Assembly: GCA_022953095.1 (NCBI GenBank)
Contig: JALJCR010000001.1
Location: 836,001 to 900,000 of the forward strand
DNA from: Qipengyuania sp. ABI-127-1
GTDB taxonomy: Bacteria > Pseudomonadota > Alphaproteobacteria > Sphingomonadales > Sphingomonadaceae
Reading direction: 5' to 3'
Length of the DNA: 64,000 nucleotides
Below the pieces are notes generated by a model. The model did no database searches. It was not told the origin of the DNA and was given only the letters and a program-made list of their open reading frames with translations. The translations under genes and the position numbers were made by a program. How positions within the stretch are numbered: position 1 is the first letter of the stretch; each line of letters opens with the position of its first letter. Of this stretch, positions 55,599 through 64,000 are shown in pieces.

Positions 55599-56110
55599 GC
55601 CGCAATCTCGCCCGCGCGCAGTTGGTCGATGCTCGTCCGCTCCAATCGCGCATGCAGCGCCGCCATGCGCTGGACCAGCGCCTCGGCCTCGTCGGGCTGG
55701 GCCATGGTGACATTGCGACGCACCGCCTCGACCAGCACCTTCGGATTGGTGCGCAAGCCTTCGCGATAGGCGCCGATGCGCCCGTTCAGGCTTTCCATCA
55801 GCGCATTGATCTTCTTGCCCACGGTGGGATCGCCGATGCCGGCTTCGCGCATCTGGCCTTCCATGTCCTCGACGAACAGTTCGGTCAGCCGCGCGGTGCT
55901 GGCCTCCATGCCGCCTTCGTTTTCCAGCCGCAGCATGACCAGTGTCAACACCAGCGTAATCATGTCGTAACGCCCCTCGATGCTGTCGGCGACGCCGCAC
56001 ATGCGGTACCAATCGGGATCGCGGCCTTCGGCCACGGTGCGGTGCCACAAGGCGCGCCATTCTTCGCGCGGGTCTGATCGGTTGCCGAAAAGGCGGGACA
56101 GAAAGGACAC
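55595..56110 (-). CDS. ubiquinol-cytochrome c chaperone family protein
   Basis: A 171-aa CBP3/UBQCC-type protein (SFLSRLFGNRSDPREEWRAL, then WYRMCGVADSIEGRYDMITL and GMEASTARLTELFVEDMEGQ). The family aids assembly of cytochrome b in the bc1 complex. GTG at 56110 follows CGGAG; the frame upstream is not conserved-looking. It is coupled to DUF177 and divergent from bamE, an arrangement common in alphaproteobacteria. Confidence 0.87.
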   Translation of the reverse strand: MSFLSRLFGNRSDPREEWRALWHRTVAEGRDPDWYRMCGVADSIEGRYDMITLVLTLVMLRLENEGGMEASTARLTELFVEDMEGQMREAGIGDPTVGKKINALMESLNGRIGAYREGLRTNPKVLVEAVRRNVTMAQPDEAEALVQRMAALHARLERTSIDQLRAGEIAA

Positions 56111-56272
56111 GAAAATTCTCCGTTCAGCGGCAATACAGGCCGCGATCCCCAAGCGTCCCCCATTGCCGAGTTGCATGGGCAGACGCTTTCGGATTAAGGC
56201 GTTGCCCGAGCATATAGGCAGGGGGTCGCCCGCGGCCAAGCGCCTGCCGACAGACGGAGATTTGCTGTTCCC

Positions 56273-56734
56273 ATGAACAGGTCGAAAATTCTGGGTTTTG
56301 CCGCCATCGGCGCGGCGGCCATCGCAGCAAGCGGCTGTACCGCGATCCGCGAACCGCGCGGATACATCATCGATGCAACATTGCTGCAGACGGTCCAGCC
56401 CGGGATCGATAACCAGCGCAGTGTCGAGGGCACGCTGGGCCGCCCGACTTTCGAAAGCCAATACGGCCAGCCGACTTGGTATTATGTGTCGAGCACCACC
56501 GGGCGCAAACCTTTCGTTCGCCCGCGCATCCGGGAACATTCGGTGCTGGCGGTGAAATTCGACGAGGCTGGCAATGTCGTGTCGGCGGAACAGACGGGTA
56601 TCGACAAGGTCGTCTACCTGAGCCCAGATGGCGATGAAACGCCCACACTCGGTCGGGAGCGGACGTTTCTCGAGGATCTGTTCGGCAATATCGGCGCAGT
56701 CGGTGCGCCGGGCGCCGCAGGGCCGGGACAGTAA
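56273..56734 (+). CDS. bamE: outer-membrane assembly lipoprotein BamE
   Basis: A 153-aa SmpA/OmlA-family lipoprotein with lipobox ASGCT (residues 18-22) and the domain [19 protein letters not shown] that marks BamE. It is part of the BAM complex that inserts beta-barrel proteins into the outer membrane. Confidence 0.92.
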   Translation: MNRSKILGFAAIGAAAIAASGCTAIREPRGYIIDATLLQTVQPGIDNQRSVEGTLGRPTFESQYGQPTWYYVSSTTGRKPFVRPRIREHSVLAVKFDEAGNVVSAEQTGIDKVVYLSPDGDETPTLGRERTFLEDLFGNIGAVGAPGAAGPGQ

Positions 56735-56787
56735 GCGCCCGACACGCACGGCTTGACCCCCGCCTCACGCGCCCCATATCGCGCGGC

Positions 56788-57348
56788 ATGAGTTCACAAG
56801 ACGATCGCCACGGGCTGACCCAGTGGCATTCCACGACCATCATCGGCGTCAAGCGCGGCGATACCACCGTCATTGCGGGGGACGGACAGGTCTCCATGGG
56901 CAATACGGTGATGAAACCCAATGCCCGCAAGGTTCGCCGGATCGGGGAAGGCGGCAAGGTCGTCGCCGGGTTCGCCGGGGCTACCGCCGATGCCTTCACC
57001 CTGTTCGAGCGGCTCGAAAAGAAGCTCGAACAGCACAATGGCCAGTTGCTGCGTGCCGCGGTCGAACTGACCAAGGACTGGCGCATGGACAAATACCTGC
57101 GCAATCTCGAAGCGCTGATGATCGTCGCGGACGTGGAGAACCTCCTCGTCTTGACCGGCAATGGCGACGTGCTGGAACCGGAAGGCGGGATCGCTGCCAT
57201 CGGCTCGGGCGGCAATTACGCGCTCTCGGCCGCCAAGGCGCTGGTCGACTACGAAGACGATGCCGAAACCATCGCGCGCAAGGCCATGGCCGTTGCTGCC
57301 GACCTCTGCGTCTTCACCAATGGCAACGTGACCGTGGAGGTCGTCTGA
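56788..57348 (+). CDS. hslV: HslV protease subunit
   Basis: A 186-aa HslV peptidase. The catalytic threonine is likely in HSTTIIGVK, exposed after processing of the N-terminal residues, followed by [16 protein letters not shown]. With HslU it forms an ATP-dependent protease. Confidence 0.95.
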   Translation: MSSQDDRHGLTQWHSTTIIGVKRGDTTVIAGDGQVSMGNTVMKPNARKVRRIGEGGKVVAGFAGATADAFTLFERLEKKLEQHNGQLLRAAVELTKDWRMDKYLRNLEALMIVADVENLLVLTGNGDVLEPEGGIAAIGSGGNYALSAAKALVDYEDDAETIARKAMAVAADLCVFTNGNVTVEVV

Positions 57349-57361
57349 CCCTTGCCCGTTC

Positions 57362-57418
57362 GTGTCGAGCGTAGTCGAGACACGCTCGCACTAACGGTTT
57401 TCGACTTCGCTCGAACCG
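57362..57418. repeat. REP-like hairpin pair between hslV and hslU
   Basis: The 89-base spacer holds GTGTC-...-GACAC (57362-57383) and a second hairpin, CGGTTTTCGA-CTTCGC-TCGAACCG (57395-57418), the TCGAGCG/TCGACTTCGCTCGA style that is scattered in sphingomonad genomes. Confidence 0.6.
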
Positions 57419-57437
57419 AACGGATTTTTTAGAATTT

Positions 57438-58739
57438 ATGACCGACAATCTCACCCCGAAAGCCATCGTCGCCGCGCTCGACGAACACATCATCGGCCAG
57501 AAGGATGCCAAGCGCGCTGTCGCCGTGGCGCTGCGCAATCGCTGGCGCCGCCAGCGGCTCGGCCCCGAACTGCGCGACGAGGTGACGCCCAAGAACATCC
57601 TGATGATCGGCCCCACCGGCTGCGGCAAGACGGAGATCAGTCGCCGCCTGGCAAGGCTGGCGGAGGCCCCCTTCATCAAGATCGAGGCGACCAAGTTCAC
57701 CGAAGTCGGCTATGTCGGCCGCGATGTCGACCAGATCGCCCGCGATCTGGCGGAAGAGGCGATCCGCTTGGAAAAGGAACGCCGCCGCGAGGCGGTACGC
57801 GAGGCTGCCAGCGAGGCGGCGATGGAACGCCTGCTCACTGCGCTTGTCGGGGACAATGCCAGCGAGGCGACGCGCGAGGCCTTCCGCCAGCGCATCGTCG
57901 AAAACGCGATGAACGACACCGAGGTCGAGATCGACGTGCGCGAACAGCCCGGTCAGCAGATGGACATCCCGGGCATGCCCGGCGGTGTCGGAATGATCGA
58001 CCTCAGCGATATGCTCGGCAAGGCGATGGGCAAGAGCCCGATGAAGCGCCGCAAGCTGAAGGTCCCCGATGCGTGGGACCGGCTCGTCGACGAAGAGGCC
58101 GAAAAGCGGATGGACCAGGACGACGTCAATCGCGTTGCGCTCGAGAATGCCGAGACCAACGGGATCGTCTTCCTTGACGAGATCGACAAGATCGCGGTTT
58201 CCGATGTCCGCGGGGGGAGCGTCAGTCGCGAGGGCGTGCAGCGCGACCTGCTGCCGCTGATCGAGGGCACTACCGTTGCCACCAAATACGGCCCGATGAA
58301 GACCGATCACGTGCTGTTCATTGCGTCCGGCGCATTCCACGTCGCCAAGCCGTCCGACATGCTGCCCGAATTGCAGGGCCGCCTGCCGATTCGCGTCGAG
58401 CTGCGCGCTCTGACCGAAGAGGATTTCGTGCGTATCCTGAAGGAAACGCGCGCCAATCTCGTCGAGCAATACACAGCGCTGATCGGCACCGAGGACGTGA
58501 CGCTGGACTTCACCGAGGATGCGATCGCCGAGGTCGCCAAGCTGGCAGCGCGCGTCAACGAAACGGTCGAGAACATCGGTGCCCGCCGCTTGCAGACCGT
58601 GATGGAACGCCTGCTCGAAGACATCAGCTTCGAGGCCGAGGAACATACCGGCGAGACGATCACTATCGACGCAGATTATGTGCGCGAACGGCTGGAGACG
58701 CTCGTCGGCGACGCCGACCTGAGCAAGTATATTCTCTGA
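57438..58739 (+). CDS. hslU: HslU ATPase subunit
   Basis: A 433-aa AAA+ unfoldase with Walker [16 protein letters not shown], Walker [13 protein letters not shown], and an HslU-type I-domain between about residues 105-230. It unfolds substrates for HslV. The ACT gene overlaps its stop (TGATG). Confidence 0.97.
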   Translation: MTDNLTPKAIVAALDEHIIGQKDAKRAVAVALRNRWRRQRLGPELRDEVTPKNILMIGPTGCGKTEISRRLARLAEAPFIKIEATKFTEVGYVGRDVDQIARDLAEEAIRLEKERRREAVREAASEAAMERLLTALVGDNASEATREAFRQRIVENAMNDTEVEIDVREQPGQQMDIPGMPGGVGMIDLSDMLGKAMGKSPMKRRKLKVPDAWDRLVDEEAEKRMDQDDVNRVALENAETNGIVFLDEIDKIAVSDVRGGSVSREGVQRDLLPLIEGTTVATKYGPMKTDHVLFIASGAFHVAKPSDMLPELQGRLPIRVELRALTEEDFVRILKETRANLVEQYTALIGTEDVTLDFTEDAIAEVAKLAARVNETVENIGARRLQTVMERLLEDISFEAEEHTGETITIDADYVRERLETLVGDADLSKYIL

Positions 58740-59143
58740 TGACCGGCCCGATGCGCAATGGCCGGGCGATGATCGCGAAGATGAACCCGCGGCTCGACCA
58801 GCGGCGCTGGCGCTTTGTATCGGTTACGCCCGAGCGCGCTCCGGAACTGCTCGGTGCGGCGACCGCCACGTTTCGCGAGGATGAGGGCGTGTCCGCGATC
58901 GTTCCGGTCGAACTGGCGGATGAACTAGGGATCGAAGGACCCGACTTCGCGCACATCACGCTGATGGTGCATTCGGATCTCGAAGGCGTCGGGCTCACCG
59001 CCGCAGTCGCGAGCGCACTCGCCGATGCCGGGATCGCCTGCAACATGGTCGCGGCTTACCACCACGACCATGCCTTCGTGCCTGCTGCCCGTGGCGAGGA
59101 GGCAATGGATGTGTTGCACGCACTGGCCGCGGGATCGAAGTGA
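58739..59143 (+). CDS. ACT-domain protein
   Basis: A 134-aa protein with an ACT-like fold (ITLMVHSDLEGVGLTAAVAS, DAGIACNMVAAYHHDHAFVP). Such domains bind amino acids or other small ligands. The first ATG overlaps hslU; an internal ATG at 58769 is also possible. Confidence 0.7.
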   Translation: MTGPMRNGRAMIAKMNPRLDQRRWRFVSVTPERAPELLGAATATFREDEGVSAIVPVELADELGIEGPDFAHITLMVHSDLEGVGLTAAVASALADAGIACNMVAAYHHDHAFVPAARGEEAMDVLHALAAGSK

Positions 59144-59173
59144 CGGGGTTGGGGCCGCGTTCCAAACCAAAAG

Positions 59174-59193
59174 CCGCCATTGCCGAATGGCGG
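59174..59193 (-). terminator. hairpin terminator after the 79-aa membrane protein
   Basis: CCGCCATT-GCCG-AATGGCGG forms a perfect 8-bp stem. On the minus strand it is followed by CTTTTGGTTT, so it looks like a terminator for the gene at 59229-59468. Confidence 0.55.
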
Positions 59194-59228
59194 TTAGCGA
59201 CGACATTGCGGACATCACAGCGGCCAAC

Positions 59229-59468
59229 TCACTGCCGCCTCGAAAAACGCTTTGACGCTACCTTGATAGCCAGCACGACTGCGCTGGCCGCGGTCGTGAA
59301 CCATGTGGCAATTTCGAGGTAGAAAGCACCTTTGTCATAATCTGACGACGACAGGTCAGGCTGATGCGGTAATATGTGACCACTATAGGCCCAGGCCACG
59401 ATTAATGCGCTCGTGCCTAGGAGGAATAAGGCGGTCGACAGCAAGGTCAGAGTTTCACCAATCCTCAT
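59229..59468 (-). CDS. small membrane protein, 79 aa
   Basis: Two hydrophobic segments (LLSTALFLLGTSALIVAWAY and ATWFTTAASAVVLAIKVAS) with a short polar loop. The ATG at 59468 was preferred over TTG at 59474. A hairpin terminator follows. No family recognised. Confidence 0.5.
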   Translation of the reverse strand: MRIGETLTLLSTALFLLGTSALIVAWAYSGHILPHQPDLSSSDYDKGAFYLEIATWFTTAASAVVLAIKVASKRFSRRQ

Positions 59469-59535
59469 CGGCAAAGCGTAGACGCTAAGCTGCTGCGGTC
59501 AATGTTCGCTGACCACCCCTAGGCGGACAGTCAGC

Positions 59536-61041
59536 TCAAGGATGCGGGGCCAACCCGCTTTCCACACCCGTCTTGTCGGTCAGGGCGAACTTGTCGACCA
59601 GATCGGCACTGGCGCGATTGAGGCCGACCACCTTCACGCTGCGGCCGTGGCGGCGCATGCGTTCGACCACCTTGTCGAGCGCGCCGATGGCCGAGATGTC
59701 CCAGAAATGCGCCTTGGACACGTCGATCACCACATGATCGGCGGGGTCGGGCATGGCGCCTTCCGGGCCGAGAGCGGCTTCGAAGCGTTCGACGCTGGCA
59801 TAGAAGATCTGGCCCTTGGCACGGTAGACGGCCTTGTCGCCGTGGCGTTCGCGCACGACCTCGAACATGGTCATCACCTTGTGGGTGAAGAACACGCCCG
59901 ACAGGATCACCCCAGCCAGTACGCCGAGCGCCAGATTGTGGGTGGCAACCACAACCACGACAGTCGTGACCATCACCACGGAAGACTGCCACGGGTGCTT
60001 CGAGAGGTTGGGAATCGAATTCCACGAGAAGGTGCCGATCGACACCATAATCATGATCGCCACCAACGCGGGCATCGGTACCTGGCCGACCAGATCGCCG
60101 AGCAGCGCCAGCAGGATCAGCAGAGAAAGACCCGCGGTGAAGGTCGACAGGCGTCCGCGCCCGCCACTGGTCACATTGATGACAGACTGGCCGATCATCG
60201 CGCAGCCGCCCATGCCGCCGAACATGGCCGCGACGATGTTGGCCACGCCCTGGCCGCCGCTTTCGCGGCGCTTGTTGCTGCCGGTATGCGTCATGTCGTC
60301 GATGATCTGCGCGGTGAGCAGGCTTTCGAGCAGGCCCACGGCGGCCATGGTCGCCGAATAGGGGGCGATGATCGCCAGCGTTTCCCAGGTAAGCGGAACA
60401 TCGGGCAGGGCGAAATATGGCAGGCCTTCGGGCAGTTCGCCCATGTCGGACACGGTGTTCACCGGCGCATCGATCCAGATGGTCAGCGCGGTCAGCATGA
60501 TGATCGCGATCAGCGGGCTGGGCACTGCGGTGGTCAGCTTGGGGATCAGGTAGATCATCGCCAACGCGGCGGCGACCATGGCATAGGTCATCCAGCCGAT
60601 GCCGTCGGCGGTCGGGTCGAGCTGCGGCAACTGCGCCATGAAGATGAGAATCGCGAGCGCATTGACGAAGCCGGTGATGACGCTGCGTGAGACGAACTGC
60701 ATCAGCAGGTCGAGCCGCAACAGTGCGGCCAAGCCCTGAAACACGCCCATCAGGATGGTCGCGGCGAAAAGGTATTCGACCCCGTGGTCGCGCACCAGTG
60801 GAACGACGACCACGGCCACCGCGGCAGTCGCTGCCGAGATCATGCCCGGTCGTCCGCCGGTAAAGGCGATGACCATGGCTATCGCGACGGAGGCGTAGAG
60901 GCCCACACGCGGATCGACGCCCGCGATGATCGAAAAGCCGATGGCCTCCGGGATCAGGGCAAGCGCGACAACAAGGCCGGCCAGCACATCGGCACGGATG
61001 TTGGAGAACCAGTCGCGGCGAATCGCGGCGAGGTCGAGCAT
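59536..61041 (-). CDS. SulP-family anion transporter with STAS domain
   Basis: A 501-aa SulP protein: about ten membrane helices (e.g. [40 protein letters not shown]) and a C-terminal STAS domain ([19 protein letters not shown]). Members carry sulfate, bicarbonate or other anions. Another reading frame overlapping it is an artefact. The sulfate genes at 16-19 kb make sulfate possible but not proven. Confidence 0.92.
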   Translation of the reverse strand: MLDLAAIRRDWFSNIRADVLAGLVVALALIPEAIGFSIIAGVDPRVGLYASVAIAMVIAFTGGRPGMISAATAAVAVVVVPLVRDHGVEYLFAATILMGVFQGLAALLRLDLLMQFVSRSVITGFVNALAILIFMAQLPQLDPTADGIGWMTYAMVAAALAMIYLIPKLTTAVPSPLIAIIMLTALTIWIDAPVNTVSDMGELPEGLPYFALPDVPLTWETLAIIAPYSATMAAVGLLESLLTAQIIDDMTHTGSNKRRESGGQGVANIVAAMFGGMGGCAMIGQSVINVTSGGRGRLSTFTAGLSLLILLALLGDLVGQVPMPALVAIMIMVSIGTFSWNSIPNLSKHPWQSSVVMVTTVVVVVATHNLALGVLAGVILSGVFFTHKVMTMFEVVRERHGDKAVYRAKGQIFYASVERFEAALGPEGAMPDPADHVVIDVSKAHFWDISAIGALDKVVERMRRHGRSVKVVGLNRASADLVDKFALTDKTGVESGLAPHP

Positions 61042-61166
61042 GGGGTTTGTCCTGTCTGATCCGGGAAGGCGCGCATGAGAAGGCGCAAGAATTCATCCGC
61101 TCTATGAACGATGTTGCATTGCAGCACAAGACCGGGTCGGCAGGCGCGCGCGCGGGAAGCCCGTTG

Positions 61167-62987
61167 CTAGTCTACGGGTTCGGGCCGTGCGCCTTTCTCT
61201 GCCTGCTGTCTGGCCCACATCTCGGCATAGAGCCCGCGCGCCGCGAGCAGCTCGCGATGCGTGCCGCTTTCCGCAAGACGCCCCTGATCGAGCACGAGGA
61301 TACGGTCGGCATCGGCAATGGTCGACAGGCGATGCGCGATGGCCAGCGTGGTGCGGTCCTTCGATACACGCCGCAGGGTCGCGAGGATTTCCTGCTCGGT
61401 CCGACTGTCCAGCGCGCTGGTTGCTTCATCGAGCAGCAGGATCGGCGGATCCTTCACCAGCGTGCGCGCAATGGCAACGCGCTGTTTCTCGCCGCCGGAT
61501 AGTTTCAGCCCTCGCTCGCCGACCTCGGTATCGAACCCTTCGGGCAGGCGCTCGATCAGGGGCAGGATCGCTGCCGCGCGCGCTGCCTGCATCACCCGTT
61601 CGGCACCCGCGTCGTCACGACCATAGGCGATGTTGTAACCGATCGTGTCGTTGAACAACACGCTGTCCTGCGGAACGATGCCGACCGCTTGTCTCAGGCT
61701 TGCCTGCGTGACCTGCGAAATGTCCTGTCCGTCGATCAGGATGCAGCCGCTCCAGGGATCGTAGAACCGGAACAGCAGCCGCCCGATTGTGCTCTTGCCG
61801 GCGCCCGATGGACCAACGATGGCCACATGACTGCCAGCAGGCACCTCGAAGCTGACCCCGTGCAGGATCGTGCGTCCATCTTCATATCCGAACACCACCT
61901 GATCGAACACGACGGTGGGCTGCCGCACCACCAGGCCGGGGGCACCGGGTGCGTCCCGCACTTCGGGCTCCGTATCGATCAGGCGGAACATTTCAGCCAT
62001 GTCGATCAGCCCTTGTCGAACGGTGCGGTAGACCATGCCGAGCATATCGAGCGGACGGAAAAGCTGGAGGAGATAGGTGTTCACCAGCACAAGGTCGCCT
62101 GTGGTCAGCACGCCCTTGCTCCATTGCCAGACGGTAAACCCCATCGCGCCGCCCATCAGCAGGTTCATGATGACTGCCTGGCTGATATTCAGCAGGCCGA
62201 GCGAGTTTTCCGACCGAACCGCGGCCTCGGCAAAGGCCCGCGCAGATTCTGCATAGCGCTCGCGCTCGCGAGCCTCGGCTCCGAAATATTTGACTGTCTC
62301 GTAGTTGAGCAGGCTGTCGACCGATCGGGCAAGTGCCGTACCGTCGAGCTCGTTCATCTGGCGCCGCAATTCGTTGCGCCATTCGGTGATCTTGCGCGTT
62401 ACATAGATATAGAGCGTCACAGCCAAGGCAGTCGCCGCCACAAGCTGCCAACCGAAATTGAGGTAGAAAATGATGCCGACTGCCGTCAGCTCCAGTGCGG
62501 TCGGCGCGATGTTGAACAGCAGGAAATAGAGCATGATGTCGATGCTCTTGGTGCCGCGATCGATCGTCTTCGTGACCTCGCCGGTCCGGCGCGACAGGTG
62601 GAAACGCAAGGATAGCTGGTGGAGCCGCGAAAAGGTGTCTTCGGCGAGTTGGCGCGTGGCATCCTGGCCAACCCGTTCGAAGGTCATGTTGCGCAGGTTG
62701 TCGAACACCACAGCGGTAAGGCGCCCCGCCGCATAGGCAATGACCAGTGCAAGCGCCGCCATGGCCGCTTCGTTTGTCGGCGTGGTCATCGAATCGACCG
62801 CACCTTTATAAGCGAAAGGCAGCGCCAGCATCGTAGCTTTGGCCAGCAGTACGAACAGCATGGCGCCCACGATTCGACGGCGCAAATTCGGATTGTTCGC
62901 AGGCCACAGATAGGGAAGGAAGCGCCGGACGGTGGCCCAGCCTTCCGGATCGTTGTGCTGGGCGGAGTCGGGAGCGTCGGGCGGCAT
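61167..62987 (-). CDS. ATM1/MsbA-type ABC exporter
   Basis: A 606-aa half-size ABC transporter: about six helices (residues 35-300, e.g. LRLHQLSLRFHLSRRTGEV-type coupling region) and an ATPase domain with Walker A VGPSGAGKSTIGRLL, signature LSGGEKQRVAIARTL and Walker B ILLLDEATSALD. The N-terminal pattern resembles ATM1-type exporters of iron-sulfur-related or glutathione compounds. Start set at ATG 62987; ATG 63011 is possible. Confidence 0.88.
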   Translation of the reverse strand: MPPDAPDSAQHNDPEGWATVRRFLPYLWPANNPNLRRRIVGAMLFVLLAKATMLALPFAYKGAVDSMTTPTNEAAMAALALVIAYAAGRLTAVVFDNLRNMTFERVGQDATRQLAEDTFSRLHQLSLRFHLSRRTGEVTKTIDRGTKSIDIMLYFLLFNIAPTALELTAVGIIFYLNFGWQLVAATALAVTLYIYVTRKITEWRNELRRQMNELDGTALARSVDSLLNYETVKYFGAEARERERYAESARAFAEAAVRSENSLGLLNISQAVIMNLLMGGAMGFTVWQWSKGVLTTGDLVLVNTYLLQLFRPLDMLGMVYRTVRQGLIDMAEMFRLIDTEPEVRDAPGAPGLVVRQPTVVFDQVVFGYEDGRTILHGVSFEVPAGSHVAIVGPSGAGKSTIGRLLFRFYDPWSGCILIDGQDISQVTQASLRQAVGIVPQDSVLFNDTIGYNIAYGRDDAGAERVMQAARAAAILPLIERLPEGFDTEVGERGLKLSGGEKQRVAIARTLVKDPPILLLDEATSALDSRTEQEILATLRRVSKDRTTLAIAHRLSTIADADRILVLDQGRLAESGTHRELLAARGLYAEMWARQQAEKGARPEPVD

Positions 62988-63185
62988 CGCCCGACTATGT
63001 GGGGAGACCATGGCTGTGCGGCAAGGTCGGGCGCCTCTGCGCACGAGTGGGGCCATACCCGGCGGGAGAAAGCTCGAGAAGGCCGGTCTTGGAACCTATG
63101 ACGATCTTGCGATCCGCCATCCACCGGGCTGGCGAGGGCGGTTAAAGGCATCACCGCCATGGGCGGCGATCGAATACCGATCTTG

Positions 63186-64000
63186 TCAGGGTAGCGGGGT
63201 GGGGGCGACCGCGGCACGCGGACTGCGCAGCATCCGCAGGCTGTCCTTCACGATGTCCGGCCACAGGACGAATAGCGTCGCGGCATAGACTGCCGCGCCC
63301 GAGATGGCGAGAATGGCGAGAACCGCCGCAGCGTGAAGGTCGCTCGGCAGAATGCTGCGGAGGCCCAACACGCTGGCGGCCATGATCGCGCAGCCGACCG
63401 TCGAGGGCACGGCCGTGGCGAAAAACCGTGCCGCGCCGAATTTCATGCGCGGCAGGATGAGGGCAAGAGTGACCAGCAATAGCGTGGGGGCGGCGAACCA
63501 CCACGCTTTGACCAGTCCCGGGGCGCCGTACCGGATGCCAATGAGGAATGCGCTCGCGAAGATCGCCGCGCCGACAATGTTCGTCGCCAGATAAATGCGT
63601 TCTTTTCCGATGGCCGTCACGGTGGGCGAGCAGATGATCTGCACTGCCATCAACGGCATCACAATGGCGAGCCCGGATACATAGGGAGCCATGGCTACCC
63701 ACTTTTCTCCAAACACGACCAGAATCGCTTCGGGTGCGGTCAGCGCCAGGCCGATATAGATCGGGCTGACCACCAATAGCACGCTCCGTACCGTCCGCTC
63801 GAAATAGGGCGCCAGGCTGCGGCCGGCCTTGTGCAATTCGGCATAGGCGGGAAAGGCCACGTCGTTGAGCGGGGGGATGAACCGCCCCGTTACGATCAGC
63901 GTCAGAAACAGGGCTTCGGAATAGAGCCCGAGCTCGTATGTGCTGAGCACGCGGCCCGCGATAAAGATGTCGCTCTGGCTCTGGATGATCCAGAAGAACT
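63186..64000 (-). CDS. polysaccharide flippase (Wzx-like), 5' end outside window
   Basis: An integral membrane protein whose frame runs off the right edge. Sequence near the edge reads WIIQSQSDIFIAGRVLSTYE, followed by LYSEALFLTLIVTGRFIPPL and LTAPEAILVVFGEKWVAMAP, typical of RfbX/Wzx O-antigen flippases of the MATE-like superfamily. It moves lipid-linked oligosaccharide repeat units across the inner membrane. Confidence 0.85.
   Translation of the reverse strand, partial: FFWIIQSQSDIFIAGRVLSTYELGLYSEALFLTLIVTGRFIPPLNDVAFPAYAELHKAGRSLAPYFERTVRSVLLVVSPIYIGLALTAPEAILVVFGEKWVAMAPYVSGLAIVMPLMAVQIICSPTVTAIGKERIYLATNIVGAAIFASAFLIGIRYGAPGLVKAWWFAAPTLLLVTLALILPRMKFGAARFFATAVPSTVGCAIMAASVLGLRSILPSDLHAAAVLAILAISGAAVYAATLFVLWPDIVKDSLRMLRSPRAAVAPTPLP

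Noticed and set aside
59531..61129. Large alternative frame over the SulP gene
   Set aside because: Arg/His/Gly-rich shadow of the transporter frame, with no domain.
1..64000. CRISPR arrays, rRNA genes, prophage structural genes
   Set aside because: No regularly spaced repeats, no rRNA sequence and no phage structural proteins were seen in either strand.

Overview
The window is GC-rich alphaproteobacterial chromosome, most probably from Sphingomonadales (Erythrobacter/Altererythrobacter-like). The pointers are the fused cysNC with a LuxR-like regulator divergent from cysD, a DUF1134/EipA-type protein, COQ9, a CBP3-type ubiquinol-cytochrome c chaperone next to a DUF177 protein, TonB-dependent receptors of the QNVQDVPIAISA type, and hslVU beside a short REP-like repeat. 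The assignment is inferred from gene content only.

Layout. 1-2.1 kb is an accessory strip: a frameshifted IS1595-family transposase, then several very small or orphan genes. 2.1-2.7 kb shows no convincing gene. 2.7-15.9 kb looks like a catabolic island: cupin, di-haem cytochrome c and flavin monoamine oxidase in one overlapping unit; a membrane protein; a DUF6544 protein; two alpha/beta hydrolases; a TetR regulator divergent from a TonB-dependent receptor; and a DAO-type FAD oxidase coupled to an N,N-dimethylformamidase-like hydrolase. A shared operator-like palindrome, CGATA-NN-TATCG, lies in front of the amine oxidase, between tetR and the receptor, and directly against the start codon of the amidase-like gene, so the island reads as one TetR regulon for import and breakdown of an amide or amine compound. 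15.9-16.5 kb holds a truncated AraC-type gene.

16.6-20.7 kb carries sulfate activation (cysNC, cysD) and a divergent LuxR-type regulator with a perfect 18-bp palindrome between them. 20.9-28 kb carries an acyl-CoA dehydrogenase pair, an aldehyde dehydrogenase and a fused 5-oxoprolinase/hydantoinase. 28-34.6 kb is a three-gene overlapping operon: serine hydrolase, metallophosphoesterase, and a GMC oxidoreductase fused to an alpha/beta hydrolase with a cysteine at the nucleophile position. 34.6-42.5 kb is a signalling block: two hybrid histidine kinases, an unusual REC-EAL-REC-LuxR protein and a PilZ protein. After a tRNA-Ser(GCU) gene at 42.8 kb the rest is mostly housekeeping: DUF1134 protein, aromatic/aspartate aminotransferase, GNAT, HhH lipoprotein, msrQ, ribE, ribD, metallopeptidase, UPF0260, SCO, ankyrin protein, COQ9, feoAB, ssb, DUF177, cytochrome bc1 chaperone, bamE, hslVU, ACT protein, SulP transporter, an ATM1-like ABC exporter, and a polysaccharide flippase cut by the window edge.

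Start codons were chosen from ribosome-binding sites, ATGA/TTGA overlaps and family N-termini. Nothing here was checked by database search.
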